From Burkholderia contaminans (GTDB taxonomy: Bacteria > Pseudomonadota > Gammaproteobacteria > Burkholderiales > Burkholderiaceae): a stretch of DNA of 64,000 nt. The stretch covers positions 806,001 through 870,000 of the forward strand of contig NZ_CP090642.1 in the NCBI RefSeq assembly GCF_029633825.1, given 5' to 3'. Of this stretch, positions 17,999-26,905 are shown in pieces. The position numbers were made by a program, and so were the translations under genes. A model generated the notes under the pieces. The model did no database searches. It worked only from the letters and a program-made list of their open reading frames with translations, and was not told the origin of the DNA. Within the stretch, counting starts at the first letter, position 1, and each line of letters starts with the position of its first letter.

Positions 17999-19273
17999 AT
18001 GACCGACTCCCGTTTCCCGCCCCGTCCACCGCGCAGCGGCCGGCGCGCAGCACTGCGCCGGCTCGCCGGCGGATGGGCGGCAGCGATGCTGCCTGCCGGC
18101 GGCGCGCTGGCGAGCCAGCCGCTCGCCCCGCTCTCTGCGCTCGACGTGCCGCCATGGACCCGCGGTCCGGGCGCGCCGCTGCTGTCGCCGCCCTACGGCA
18201 TGCCGGGACCGCACGAGCGCGACGTGATCCGCCGCAGCGCCCGTACGCCGGCGTTGCCCGGCTCCGGCTCGTCGATGACACCGCTCGCCGACCTGTTCGG
18301 CGACATCACGCCGAACGGCCTCGTCTACGAGCGTCATCACGCGGGCGTACCCGAGATCGATGCGCAGCGTCATCGCATCGTCGTGCACGGCCTCGTGCGC
18401 GAGCCGCGCGTGTTCACGATCGATGACCTGCTGCGCTTTCCGTCCGAATCGCGGATCCACTTCCTCGAATGCTCGGGCAACACCGGCAGCGAATGGAATG
18501 GCCCGAGCGGGCTGCCCGTTCAGTTCACGCACGGGCTGCTGTCGTGCTGCGAATGGACGGGTGTCCGGCTGTCGACGCTGCTCGACGAAACCGGCATCGA
18601 TCCGGACGCACGCTGGCTGCTTGCCGAAGGCGCCGACGGCGCGGCGATGACACGCAGCCTGCCGCTCGACCGGATCCTCGAGCGCGCGCTCGTCGTCTAT
18701 GCGCAGAACGGCGAACGGCTGCGCCCCGAGAACGGCTATCCGGTGCGGCTGATCGTGCCGGGTTTCGAAGGCAACACGAACATCAAGTGGCTGCGGCGGC
18801 TGAAGCTGGTGCGCGCGCCGGAGATGACGCGCGAGGAAACGTCGAAATACACGAACCTGCTGCCCGGCGGCTGCGCGCGCCAGTTCGTGTTCGAGATGGA
18901 TGCGAAGTCGGTCATCACGCGGCCGTCGGCCGGCCATCGGCTCACCGCGCACGGCTATTACCCGATCGGCGGCTACGCGTGGTCGGGACGCGGCCGGATT
19001 CGCGCGGTCGACGTCTCGACCGACGGCGGCCGCACGTGGCGGCCCGCGCGACTCACGGGCGACGTGCGCGATCGCGCGCTGACGCGCTTCGAAGCCGACT
19101 GGATCTGGAACGGCGAGCCGGCCGACCTGCAAAGCCGCGCCACCGACGACACCGGCTATGTTCAACCGACCCGCGAAGCGCTCGTCGCCGTGCGCGGCGT
19201 CAACTCGCAGTACCACTACAACGGCATCCAGAACTGGCGCGTCGGCGCGGACGGCGAGGTGCGCAATGCGTAA
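17999..19273 (+). CDS. SoxC/sulfite-dehydrogenase-like molybdoenzyme subunit
   Basis: The 424-residue protein is a sulfite oxidase family molybdopterin enzyme. It has an N-terminal export signal of twin-arginine style (SGRRAALRRLAGGWAAAML) and the molybdenum-ligand cysteine in HFLECSGNTGSEWNGPSG. It also carries RPENGYPVRLIVPGFEGNTNIKWLRRLKL and a C-terminal dimerisation half (AWSGRGRIRAVDVSTDGGRTW). Start ATG 17999 was chosen because the open frame upstream is antisense-like and lacks features. Its last bases overlap the cytochrome gene. The product should oxidise sulfite or a sulfane-level substrate in the periplasm. No soxXYZAB lies nearby, so a sulfite dehydrogenase role next to desulfonating oxygenases is favoured. 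Confidence 0.87.
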   Translation: MTDSRFPPRPPRSGRRAALRRLAGGWAAAMLPAGGALASQPLAPLSALDVPPWTRGPGAPLLSPPYGMPGPHERDVIRRSARTPALPGSGSSMTPLADLFGDITPNGLVYERHHAGVPEIDAQRHRIVVHGLVREPRVFTIDDLLRFPSESRIHFLECSGNTGSEWNGPSGLPVQFTHGLLSCCEWTGVRLSTLLDETGIDPDARWLLAEGADGAAMTRSLPLDRILERALVVYAQNGERLRPENGYPVRLIVPGFEGNTNIKWLRRLKLVRAPEMTREETSKYTNLLPGGCARQFVFEMDAKSVITRPSAGHRLTAHGYYPIGGYAWSGRGRIRAVDVSTDGGRTWRPARLTGDVRDRALTRFEADWIWNGEPADLQSRATDDTGYVQPTREALVAVRGVNSQYHYNGIQNWRVGADGEVRNA

Positions 19274-19790
19274 GCTGCTTGCCTGCCTGCTCGCCGCATC
19301 CCTGCTGGTTCCGAGTGCATTCGGCGCGGGCTACGGTCTCGGCCAGCCGGTCGACCGTGCCGCGCTTGCCGCGTGGGACATCGACATCGCGCCAGACGGC
19401 AGCGGCCTGCCGCCCGGCGCGGGCACGGTCGCGCGCGGCGCTCACGTGTTCGCGGACAAATGCGCGATGTGCCACGGCGCCGGCGGCGAAGGCGGCGTCG
19501 GCGATCCGCTCGTCGGCGGCATCGGCTCGCTCGCGAGCGCCAAGCCGAAAAAGACGGTCGGCAGCTACTGGCCGTATGCGACGACGCTGTTCGACTACAT
19601 CCGCCGCGCGATGCCGTACAACGCACCGCAATCGCTGAGCGCGGACGAAGTCTATGCGGTCACCGCGTATGTGCTCCATCTGAACGGCATCGTGCCCGGC
19701 GATGCACGGCTCGACTCGCGCACGCTGCCACGCGTGCGGATGCCGAATCGCGAAGGTTTCGTGCCCGATCCGAGGCCCGGCACGCTATGA
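19266..19790 (+). CDS. Periplasmic c-type cytochrome partner (SoxD/SorB-like)
   Basis: The 174-residue protein has a cleavable signal (MRKLLACLLAASLLVPSAFGA) and a single haem c site CAMCH, with the likely axial methionine in RRAMPYNAPQSLSADEVYAVTAY. It starts inside the 3' end of the molybdoenzyme gene (8-bp overlap), implying translational coupling and a two-subunit enzyme that passes electrons from the Mo centre to the respiratory chain. The N-terminal GYGLGQPVDRAALAAWDIDIAPDG stretch is typical of SoxD-type cytochromes. Confidence 0.88.
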   Translation: MRKLLACLLAASLLVPSAFGAGYGLGQPVDRAALAAWDIDIAPDGSGLPPGAGTVARGAHVFADKCAMCHGAGGEGGVGDPLVGGIGSLASAKPKKTVGSYWPYATTLFDYIRRAMPYNAPQSLSADEVYAVTAYVLHLNGIVPGDARLDSRTLPRVRMPNREGFVPDPRPGTL

Positions 19791-19899
19791 CGCCGCTCGA
19801 TCCACTCGCAGGCCCGTCGTGCACGGCACCCGCGCGATTCGCCGCCGCCCGTGCGCGCCGTTGTGGCCCGGTACGTGCCCTATCCGCAAGGAACCCATC

Positions 19900-21087
19900 A
19901 TGAGCGACACCACCTTCGCCGCTCCGGTCGCGCCGTCGCCGTTCGTCGACGTCCGCTCGCCGGCGGATTTCCCCGACAGCCCGGTGTCGCGCGTCCTCGC
20001 GCAGCCGCTGATGCTCGGGCTGTTCCTGCCGATCCAGGCCGGCGGCTGGAGCGCGTCGACGCTGCCGCGCACGACCGACTGGACCTTCGACTACAACGCC
20101 GACCTGGTCGCGCGCGCGGAGGCGCTCGGCTTCGATCTCGTGTTCGCGCTGTCGCAGTGGCTGCCGAAAGGCGGCTACGGCGGCGTGTTCGACGGCCACG
20201 CGCTCGACTCGTTCATGACGCTGGCCGCGCTGACCGCGCGTACCGAACGGATCATCCTCGTCGCGACGAGCCACGTGCTCTACGGCCCATGGCATCCGCT
20301 GCATTTCGCGAAGTTCACCGCGACGCTCGATCACATCTCGCGCGGGCGCTGGGGCATCAACGTCGTGACCGGCCACCGCGCGATCGAGCACGAGATGTTT
20401 GGCTGGAACCTGATCGAACACGACCGGCGCTACGAAATGGCCGCCGAGTTCGTCGATGCGGTCCAGCAGCTGTGGGCGCAACCGGACAATTTCAGCTACA
20501 CGCCCGAACTGTCGAGCTGGCGGCTGGGCGGAGCCTTCGTGACGCCGAAGCCGCGCTACGGCCGCCCGCTGCTGATCAACGCGACCGGGTCCGACGCGGG
20601 CATCGACTTCGCGGCACGCTATTCGGACATCGTGTTCGTCACGAGCCCGGCCGGCCCCGACGCCGAACGCGCGATCGATGCACTGCCCGCGCATACCGCG
20701 CGTGTGAAGGCGGCGGCCGCGGCCCGCGGCCGGGCGATCCGCACGCTGCTCAACCCGCTCGTGATCTGCCGCGAAACGGCGGCCGAAGCGCGGGCGTACC
20801 GCGACGCAATCGTCGCGCATGCGGACGAAGGCAGCTTTCATCGCTTCGACAGCGATGCGCATGCGTGGCGCGGCGGCTTCGATCAGCGCTCGCAGGCGGC
20901 TTCGCGCGCGATCGGCGGCAATATCTCGATCACGGGCTCGCCCGAGGAAGTCGCCGATACGATCGTGCGCTTGCACCGCGCGGGCATCGACGGCATCCAG
21001 CTGAGCTTCTACGACTTCAAGCCCGATCTCGACTTCTTCGGCGAGCGCGTGCTTCCGCTGCTGCGCGACGCCGGCCTGCGGCGCTGA
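19900..21087 (+). CDS. FMNH2-dependent monooxygenase, SsuD/SfnG-like luciferase family
   Basis: The 395-residue flavin monooxygenase is of the bacterial luciferase-like family. Key stretches are MLGLFLPIQAGGWSAS, WTFDYNADLVARAEALGFDLVFALSQW, LDHISRGRWGINVVTG and GSPEEVADTIVRLHRAGIDGIQLSF. They match the SsuD/SfnG/RutA branch that cleaves C-S or C-N bonds with reduced flavin. Start 19900 has AAGGA seven bases upstream. It follows the sulfite dehydrogenase pair on the same strand and converges on a second flavin monooxygenase with two bases between stops. No flavin reductase gene is beside it. The precise substrate (alkanesulfonate, dimethyl sulfone or other) is inferred only from context. Confidence 0.83.
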   Translation: MSDTTFAAPVAPSPFVDVRSPADFPDSPVSRVLAQPLMLGLFLPIQAGGWSASTLPRTTDWTFDYNADLVARAEALGFDLVFALSQWLPKGGYGGVFDGHALDSFMTLAALTARTERIILVATSHVLYGPWHPLHFAKFTATLDHISRGRWGINVVTGHRAIEHEMFGWNLIEHDRRYEMAAEFVDAVQQLWAQPDNFSYTPELSSWRLGGAFVTPKPRYGRPLLINATGSDAGIDFAARYSDIVFVTSPAGPDAERAIDALPAHTARVKAAAAARGRAIRTLLNPLVICRETAAEARAYRDAIVAHADEGSFHRFDSDAHAWRGGFDQRSQAASRAIGGNISITGSPEEVADTIVRLHRAGIDGIQLSFYDFKPDLDFFGERVLPLLRDAGLRR

Positions 21088-21089
21088 CG

Positions 21090-22460
21090 TCAGGCGGCAG
21101 TATCGGCATGAGCGGCCTGAGCGGCGGTGGCGTGGCGCACGGGCCGCCGCAGCCCGAGATGCTCGCGCAGCGTATGGCCGGCATAGTCGTGGCGAAACAG
21201 CCCGCGGCGGCGCAACTCGGGCAGCACCAGCGCGATGAAATCGTCGAGGCCGCCGGGCAACGTCGGCGCCATCACGTTGTAGCCGTCCGCGCCGTAATGC
21301 ACGAAGCGCTCCTCGAGCTGGTCGACGATCTGCTCCGGCGTGCCGACGAGCTGCCAGTGGCCGCGCGCCCCCGCAATGCGCAAGTAGAGTTCGCGAATCG
21401 TCAGGTTCTCGCGGCGCGCGAGCTCGATCGTCAGCGCCTGCCGGCTCTTGCTGGCGTTGGTCTCCGGCAGCGGCGGAATCGGGCCGTCGAGCGGATAGGC
21501 GGACAGGTCGAACCCGCCGGTGAGGCCGGATACGAGCGCGAGCCCGACCGCCGGGTCGATCAACGACTGCAGCGCGTCGAATTTCTCCTTCGCTTCGCTT
21601 TCGGTACGGCCCACCACCGGAAACACGCCGGGCATGATCTTCAGCGTATCGGGGTCGCGGCCGAACGCCGCGAGCTGGCCCTTCACGTCCGCATAAAACG
21701 CGACCGCGTCGTCGAGCGTCTGCTGCGCGGTGAAGATCACCTCGGCGGTGCGCGCGGCCAGCCGCGTACCGGCCGGCGACGAGCCTGCCTGCACGACGAC
21801 CGGGTGTCCCTGCGGCGGCCGCGCGACGTTCAAGGGCCCGCGCACCTGGAAGAAGCGGCCGCGATGGTCGAGGACGTGGCGCTTGCGGGGATCGAAGAAA
21901 CGGCCCGATGCGCGATCGCGCACGAACGCATCGTCGTCCCAGCTATCCCACAGGCCGCGCACGACATCCGCGAATTCCTCCGCGCGCGCATAGCGTTCCG
22001 CATGATCGAAATGCGCGTCGCGATTGAAGTTGCGCGCCTCGTGCGCACTCGACGACGTGACGAGGTTCCAGCCCGCGCGGCCGCCGCTGATGTGGTCGAG
22101 CGAAGCGAACTTGCGCGCGATGTGAAACGGCTCGTTGAAACTCGTCGACGCGGTGCCGACGAGGCCGATCCGCTCGGTGACGGCCGCGAGCGCCGACAGC
22201 AGCGTCAGCGGCTCGAACTGCGCGACGTAGCTGTGCGCGGTGCGGCTCAGGAACTCGACGTCGTCGCCGCGCGTGCCGACGCCGTCGGCAAGGAACACGA
22301 GATCGAACTTCGCGGCCTCGGCTGCCTGCGCGAGCCGCACGTAGTGGCCGAAATCGACGCCCGCGTCGGCCTGCGAATCGGGATGACGCCACGCGGCGAT
22401 GTGATGGCCGGTCGGGTACAGGAATGCGCCGAGATGCAGGTGTCCGGTGCGGGTCGTCAT
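21090..22460 (-). CDS. NtaA/DmoA/DszA-type FMN-dependent monooxygenase
   Basis: The 456-residue protein belongs to the nitrilotriacetate/dibenzothiophene-sulfone/dimethylsulfide monooxygenase group. Visible are HLHLGAFLYPTGHHIAAWRHP at the N-terminus, AKFDLVFLADG, LLSALAAVTERIGLVGTASTSFNEPFHIARKFASLDHISGGRAGWNLVTS and HPVVVQAGSSPAG. It works with reduced FMN from a separate reductase. It is the last gene of a leftward operon (dioxygenase, binding protein, ATPase, permease, SfnB-like protein), 41 bp after the preceding gene, which supports a role in organosulfur use. Confidence 0.86.
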   Translation of the reverse strand: MTTRTGHLHLGAFLYPTGHHIAAWRHPDSQADAGVDFGHYVRLAQAAEAAKFDLVFLADGVGTRGDDVEFLSRTAHSYVAQFEPLTLLSALAAVTERIGLVGTASTSFNEPFHIARKFASLDHISGGRAGWNLVTSSSAHEARNFNRDAHFDHAERYARAEEFADVVRGLWDSWDDDAFVRDRASGRFFDPRKRHVLDHRGRFFQVRGPLNVARPPQGHPVVVQAGSSPAGTRLAARTAEVIFTAQQTLDDAVAFYADVKGQLAAFGRDPDTLKIMPGVFPVVGRTESEAKEKFDALQSLIDPAVGLALVSGLTGGFDLSAYPLDGPIPPLPETNASKSRQALTIELARRENLTIRELYLRIAGARGHWQLVGTPEQIVDQLEERFVHYGADGYNVMAPTLPGGLDDFIALVLPELRRRGLFRHDYAGHTLREHLGLRRPVRHATAAQAAHADTAA

Positions 22461-22501
22461 CGGGAGGGTTTCCGGTAAAGGGGGCCGCGCGCGTGGCCGG
22501 G

Positions 22502-23719
22502 TCAGAACACGCGGCCTTCGGTCAGGTGCGTCGTCACGCCGTTCAGCTCGTAGTCGCCGATCACGCGTGCCTTGTGCAGCAACGGGTTATGACTGAAGAT
22601 CGTGCGCAGGTTGCGCCAGTGCCGGTCGAGGTTGTGTTCGCGCGCCGTCGCCGACGCGCCGCCGACTTCGAACAGCCGCTCCGCCGCATGCAGCGCCAGC
22701 TTGCTGACGATGAGCTGCGTGCGTGCCGTCGCGAGTGCGCTGTCGAGCACCAGCGCATGCGCATCGGCATCGCCGGCTTCGATCGCGTCGGCGGAACGGT
22801 CGAGCGCCCGCGCGTTTTCGCGGACGAGCGCATCGATTGCATGACTGTGCGCGGACAGCTCGCCGACGACCTGCTGGATGAAATGATCGTCGCGCGCGGT
22901 CGGCGCCGGGCTGTGCAGCACCGGGCGGCCGTGCGCGAGCACGTAGCGACGCGCATCGGCAACCACGTTGCGCACGATGCCCGCGCCTGTCGCGACGAGA
23001 TGCAGCTGCCGCAGCGCGCCGCAATGGCGGCCGACGAGCGTCGAACCGTCTCGCGCGGCTACTTCCTCCGCGAACACCTGCACGTCGTTCAGCAACAGGC
23101 TGCCGCTCGCGGTCATGCGCTGGCCCATGCCGTCCCAGTCGTCGAGCACCTGCACGCCGTCGCGCGTGACGGGAATGATCACGGCGACCGCGTCGCCCTG
23201 CTCGGTCTCCACGTTGATGCGCGCGAAATCGGCAAACGCGGTGCCGGTCGAATAGTATTTGCGGCCCGTCACGCGATAGTGATCGCCGTCCCGGCGCAGT
23301 ACCGTGGTGTTCTCGCCGGGCCGCGACGTGCCGCGCTCGGTTGACGCGCCGCCGAAGATCGCACCGGCCAGCGCGCGCTCGAGCTGTACATCGTTGAACG
23401 GCGTGCGCGGCGAAAGCCGCAGCGTCTCGATCTGGTCGTAGTGGATCCGCAGCGCGTGCGCGAGATTAGAATCGGCGGCGGCCAGCGTTGCGATCGTGTC
23501 GAACAGGTCGACCAGCGTGCCGCCGAGGCCGCCGCGTGCGACCGGAATCCGCAGCACGCCCAGCGCGGAACGCCGGAAGATCGCGAAACCCTCGAACGGC
23601 AGTTCGCGACGCGCCTCGCGTTGCGCGGCATCCTGCCCGATCGCGTTCGCGAGATCGGGTAGCGCGGCAAGCGCGTCGCGCAACGCGTCGCGCGGATCGA
23701 CGGCATCACGGGCAGTCAT
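22502..23719 (-). CDS. SfnB-family sulfur acquisition oxidoreductase (acyl-CoA dehydrogenase fold)
   Basis: The 405-residue flavoprotein has the acyl-CoA dehydrogenase/DszC-like fold. Recognisable segments are GVLRIPVARGGLGGTLVDLFDTIATLAAADSNLAHALRIH, REDGDHYRVTGRKYYSTGTAFADFA-like flavin-binding sequence, and the C-terminal FEVGGASATAREHNLDRHWRNLRTIFSHNPLLHKARVIGDYELNG, characteristic of SfnB/DszC-type monooxygenases. Start 23719 (MTARD) has AAGGA upstream; the frame stays open to 23797 without other support. It lies between the permease and the NtaA-like monooxygenase in one leftward unit. Confidence 0.85.
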   Translation of the reverse strand: MTARDAVDPRDALRDALAALPDLANAIGQDAAQREARRELPFEGFAIFRRSALGVLRIPVARGGLGGTLVDLFDTIATLAAADSNLAHALRIHYDQIETLRLSPRTPFNDVQLERALAGAIFGGASTERGTSRPGENTTVLRRDGDHYRVTGRKYYSTGTAFADFARINVETEQGDAVAVIIPVTRDGVQVLDDWDGMGQRMTASGSLLLNDVQVFAEEVAARDGSTLVGRHCGALRQLHLVATGAGIVRNVVADARRYVLAHGRPVLHSPAPTARDDHFIQQVVGELSAHSHAIDALVRENARALDRSADAIEAGDADAHALVLDSALATARTQLIVSKLALHAAERLFEVGGASATAREHNLDRHWRNLRTIFSHNPLLHKARVIGDYELNGVTTHLTEGRVF

Positions 23720-23886
23720 TCGGCAGGTCCTTGTTCGAGAAGATCGGACGCTGCGTCGCGCGATCGCGGCATTCGCGAACCGCCGCGTGCGCAGCATCGC
23801 AAAGTATAGGGACGCACCCGGCGCGCGTGAAAAGCCGATTTCAGCTTACGTTATGCGTGCGCCGGGAATTGCCGCGTGCGGTTACG

Positions 23887-24774
23887 TCAATGCTGGATGC
23901 CCCAGCGCCGCACGGTCACGCGTTCGAGCGTGTCGAACACGAGGTTCTCGACGAGCAGGCCGATCACGATGACGGCCGCGAGGCCTGCGAACACGCGATC
24001 CGTATACAGCTCGTTGCGGTTCTGGAAGATGTACCAGCCGAGCCCGCCCTGGCCCGCACTCGCACCGAATACCAGCTCGGCCGCGATCAGCGTTCGCCAC
24101 GCAAACGCCCAGCCGACGCGCAGGCCCGACAGGATCGACGGCAGTGCGGCCGGCACGAGGATCAGCGCGATCTGGCGCAGGCCCGTGAGGCCGTAGTTGC
24201 GCCCCGCCATCTTCAGCGTGGCCGGCACGCCCGCAAAGCCTGTATACATGCTGAGCGCGAGCGGCCACAGCACCGCGTGCACGAGCACGAACAGCAGGCT
24301 GCCGGTGCCGAGCCCGAACCACAGCAGCGCGATCGGCAGCAACGCGATCGACGGCAGCGGATTGAACATCGACGTCAGCATCGCCAGCAGGTCGCGGCCG
24401 ATGCGCGTCGATACCGCGAGCGACGTCAGCGCAAATGCGAAGAACACGCCCAGCGCGTAGCCGCGCAGCAGCACCGACAGCGAGATGCCCGTCTTCACCA
24501 GCAGTTCGCCCGATTCGATGCCCTGCACGAACGCGGCCAGCGTCGCGCCGAAGGTCGGCACGAGCAGATCGTTCGCGACGATGCGCGCGACGATCTCCCA
24601 TCCGGCAATCAGCACGAGTGCGATGACGCTGCGCCGAAACCATCCCGTACCGGCGACGCGACGCCACAGCGGAGCCGGCACGGCACGTTCGGCATCGGGC
24701 ACTGCGTCGAGCGTGCGTTCGTATTCGGCGCGCACGGGCGGTAGCGGCGGGAGGGCCGGATCGATCGTGCTCAT
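23887..24774 (-). CDS. ABC transporter permease, SsuC/TauC-like
   Basis: The 295-residue inner-membrane protein has about six hydrophobic segments. One is SVIALVLIAGWEIVARIVAND, followed later by FFAFALTSLAVS. The BPD-type permease loop includes AGRNYGLTGLRQIALILVPAALPSILSGLRVGWAFAWRTLIAAELVFG, where the EAA motif couples to the ATPase. Its start overlaps the ATPase stop by four bases (ATGA), showing translational coupling. It forms the channel of the importer for sulfonate- or taurine-type solutes encoded here. Confidence 0.9.
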   Translation of the reverse strand: MSTIDPALPPLPPVRAEYERTLDAVPDAERAVPAPLWRRVAGTGWFRRSVIALVLIAGWEIVARIVANDLLVPTFGATLAAFVQGIESGELLVKTGISLSVLLRGYALGVFFAFALTSLAVSTRIGRDLLAMLTSMFNPLPSIALLPIALLWFGLGTGSLLFVLVHAVLWPLALSMYTGFAGVPATLKMAGRNYGLTGLRQIALILVPAALPSILSGLRVGWAFAWRTLIAAELVFGASAGQGGLGWYIFQNRNELYTDRVFAGLAAVIVIGLLVENLVFDTLERVTVRRWGIQH

Positions 24775-25700
24775 GATGCGGCTTCCTCCGTCGTCGGGGC
24801 GCTGGTCGTGTCGGTATCGAACAGCAGGCGATGTATTCGCGCGACGTTGTCGCGGAAGTCGCCGGTGTCGACGTCGTCGAGCGAATGCTCGTGGCTGTTG
24901 AGTTCCGCACGCACGCGGCCCGGATGGGGCGACAGCAGCAGGATCCGGTTGCCGACGACGAGCGCTTCCTCGATCGAATGCGTGACGAACAGCAGCGTGA
25001 AGCGGAACTCGTCCCACAGGCGCAGCAGTTCCTCTTGCATCTTGCGGCGCGTCAACGCGTCGAGCGCGGCGAACGGCTCGTCCATCAGCAGCACGCGCGG
25101 CTGCATCGCCAGTGCGCGCGCGATCGCGACGCGCTGCTTCATGCCGCCCGACAGCGTGTGCGGATAGGCGTCGGCGAACCCGCTCAACCCGACCTTGTCG
25201 AGATAATGCAGCGCGCGCTCCCTTGCTTCGGTGCGTGACAACTTTGCGGCGGCACGCAACGGAAACGCGACGTTTTCGACGACCGTCTTCCACGGCGGCA
25301 ACTGGTCGAATTCCTGGAACACCACGACGCGGTCAGGCCCCGGACCGCGCACCGGCCGACCGTCGAGCGCGATCGAACCCGATACGGGCTCGATGAAGCC
25401 GGCAATCGCCTTCAGCAGCGTCGACTTTCCGCACCCCGACGGGCCGAGCAGCACGAAGCGGTCGCTGCCGTACACGTCGAAGCTGACCTGGTGGGTCGCG
25501 CGCACGATCCGCGCGCCGCTCCGGTATTCGAGGTTCACGCGGTCGATCGCGAGCAGGCGTTCACTGTGCGCGCCGGCCTGCGCGGCATCCGGCGCGGGCC
25601 GGCCGGCGACCGGCGCATCGGGCACGGGGTGGCCGGCAGGCGCCGCGCCGCCGCGTGCCGCATACGGCGGCAGCCAGGTTCGGGGAGAAGTGGCGTTCAC
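24771..25700 (-). CDS. ABC transporter ATP-binding protein, SsuB/TauB-like
   Basis: The 309-residue ATPase shows Walker A (GPSGCGKST), a Q-loop (VVFQEFDQLPPW), the LSGGMKQR signature, Walker B (VLLMDEPFAALD) and the H-loop (LLFVTHSIEEAL). A long Ala/Pro-rich N-terminal tail precedes the ABC domain. GTG 25700 is preferred because AAGAG lies just upstream; an ATG at 25769 would add 23 residues. It is coupled by four-base overlap to the permease and follows the binding-protein gene by 124 bp. Confidence 0.9.
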   Translation of the reverse strand: MNATSPRTWLPPYAARGGAAPAGHPVPDAPVAGRPAPDAAQAGAHSERLLAIDRVNLEYRSGARIVRATHQVSFDVYGSDRFVLLGPSGCGKSTLLKAIAGFIEPVSGSIALDGRPVRGPGPDRVVVFQEFDQLPPWKTVVENVAFPLRAAAKLSRTEARERALHYLDKVGLSGFADAYPHTLSGGMKQRVAIARALAMQPRVLLMDEPFAALDALTRRKMQEELLRLWDEFRFTLLFVTHSIEEALVVGNRILLLSPHPGRVRAELNSHEHSLDDVDTGDFRDNVARIHRLLFDTDTTSAPTTEEAAS

Positions 25701-25824
25701 GATCGAATCTCTTGCGGGTAAAGCATCAGCATGCGGCCAGCCCTGTCGCGGACCAACCATCGATTGCACATATCGAAACCGCGCCGACGCATAAGCGTCG
25801 ATTGCGGCGTCGAAGCGGCTCCGG

Positions 25825-26856
25825 TCAACTGCCGCCGGCCGTCGCCGGATCGTCGAAGAAGTAGTCGCGCCACGACTTCGGTTCGTTGCGGATCGCGCCG
25901 GTGCGATGCATGAACTGCGCGAGCGCGAGCGTGTTCTGCGGCGCGGTCTTGAACTGCACCTGCGGATTGCGCAGGATCTTCAGCAGCAGCGCGCGATCGA
26001 TCTTCGATGCGTTCACGCGGATATAGGTATCGGCCGCGCGCTCGGGATCGGCCGCGATCTGCCGCGCGGCATCGGCAAGCGCGGCAACGAATGCGCGATA
26101 GGTCTTCGGGTTGTCGTCGCGGAATTTCTGGGTGGCATACAGCACCGTCGCGGAGCTCGGGCCGCCGAGCACGTCATAGGAATTCAGCACGATGTGCGCA
26201 TTCGGGTTGCCGGCGAGTTCCTGCTCCTGAAACGGCGGATTGCCGAAATGGCCGGTAATCACGCTGCTGTTCGCCAGGATGGCGGCCGTCGCGTCCGGAT
26301 GCGGAATCGCCTGCGTGAGCGCATCGAGCTTGTCGAACTGCTTGTCGCCCCACTGCTTCGCGGCCGCGTACTGCAGCACGCGCGACTGCACCGACACACC
26401 GACCGCCGGCACCGCGATGCGGTCCTTCGCGCTCAGGTCGGCGATCGTCTTCACGTTCGGATTGCTGCTGACGAGGTAGTACGGGAAATTGCCGAGCGAC
26501 GCGACGCCCTTCACGTTCTGCCGGCCGCGCGTGCGGTCCCACACGGTCAGCAGCGGCCCGACGCCCGCGCCCGCGATGTCGACCGCGCCGGACAACAGCG
26601 CGTCGTTCACGGCCGCGCCGCCCGACAGCCGCACCCAGTCGACCTTGATGTCGAGGCCGGCCTTGCGCCCTTCCTTTTCGATCAACTGCTGGTCGCGCGC
26701 GACGTTCAGCATCAGGTAGACGACGCCGAACTGCTCGGCGATGCGGATGCGGCCTTCCGCGTGCGCGGCTTGCGAGGCGAGTGCGCCGGCGAACGCGAGC
26801 GCCGCGGTCAGGGTTGCCGCCAGCGCGCGGCGCGCCGGCAAAAACGAAAACGACAT
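25825..26856 (-). CDS. ABC transporter substrate-binding protein, TauA/SsuA-like
   Basis: The 343-residue periplasmic binding protein has a clear signal peptide (ARRALAATLTAALAFAGALASQAAHA). The NMT1/TauA pattern follows: IRIAEQFGVVYLMLNVARDQQLIEKEGRKAGLDIKVDW, LLSGAVDIAGAGVGPLLTVWD, NVKTIADLSAKDRIAVPAVGVSVQSRVLQYAA and FVAALADAARQIAADPERAADTYI. It is the second gene in the operon after the dioxygenase and feeds the ATPase/permease pair downstream. Sulfonate or sulfate-ester ligands are likely from context. Confidence 0.88.
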   Translation of the reverse strand: MSFSFLPARRALAATLTAALAFAGALASQAAHAEGRIRIAEQFGVVYLMLNVARDQQLIEKEGRKAGLDIKVDWVRLSGGAAVNDALLSGAVDIAGAGVGPLLTVWDRTRGRQNVKGVASLGNFPYYLVSSNPNVKTIADLSAKDRIAVPAVGVSVQSRVLQYAAAKQWGDKQFDKLDALTQAIPHPDATAAILANSSVITGHFGNPPFQEQELAGNPNAHIVLNSYDVLGGPSSATVLYATQKFRDDNPKTYRAFVAALADAARQIAADPERAADTYIRVNASKIDRALLLKILRNPQVQFKTAPQNTLALAQFMHRTGAIRNEPKSWRDYFFDDPATAGGS

Positions 26857-26905
26857 CGGAACTCCAGTCAGGATGGGGCGGAAGATTGACGCGGCGGCAC
26901 GTGGC

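Noticed and set aside
17762..19216. Minus-strand 484-codon frame
   Set aside because: Antisense to the SoxC-like gene; no family features.
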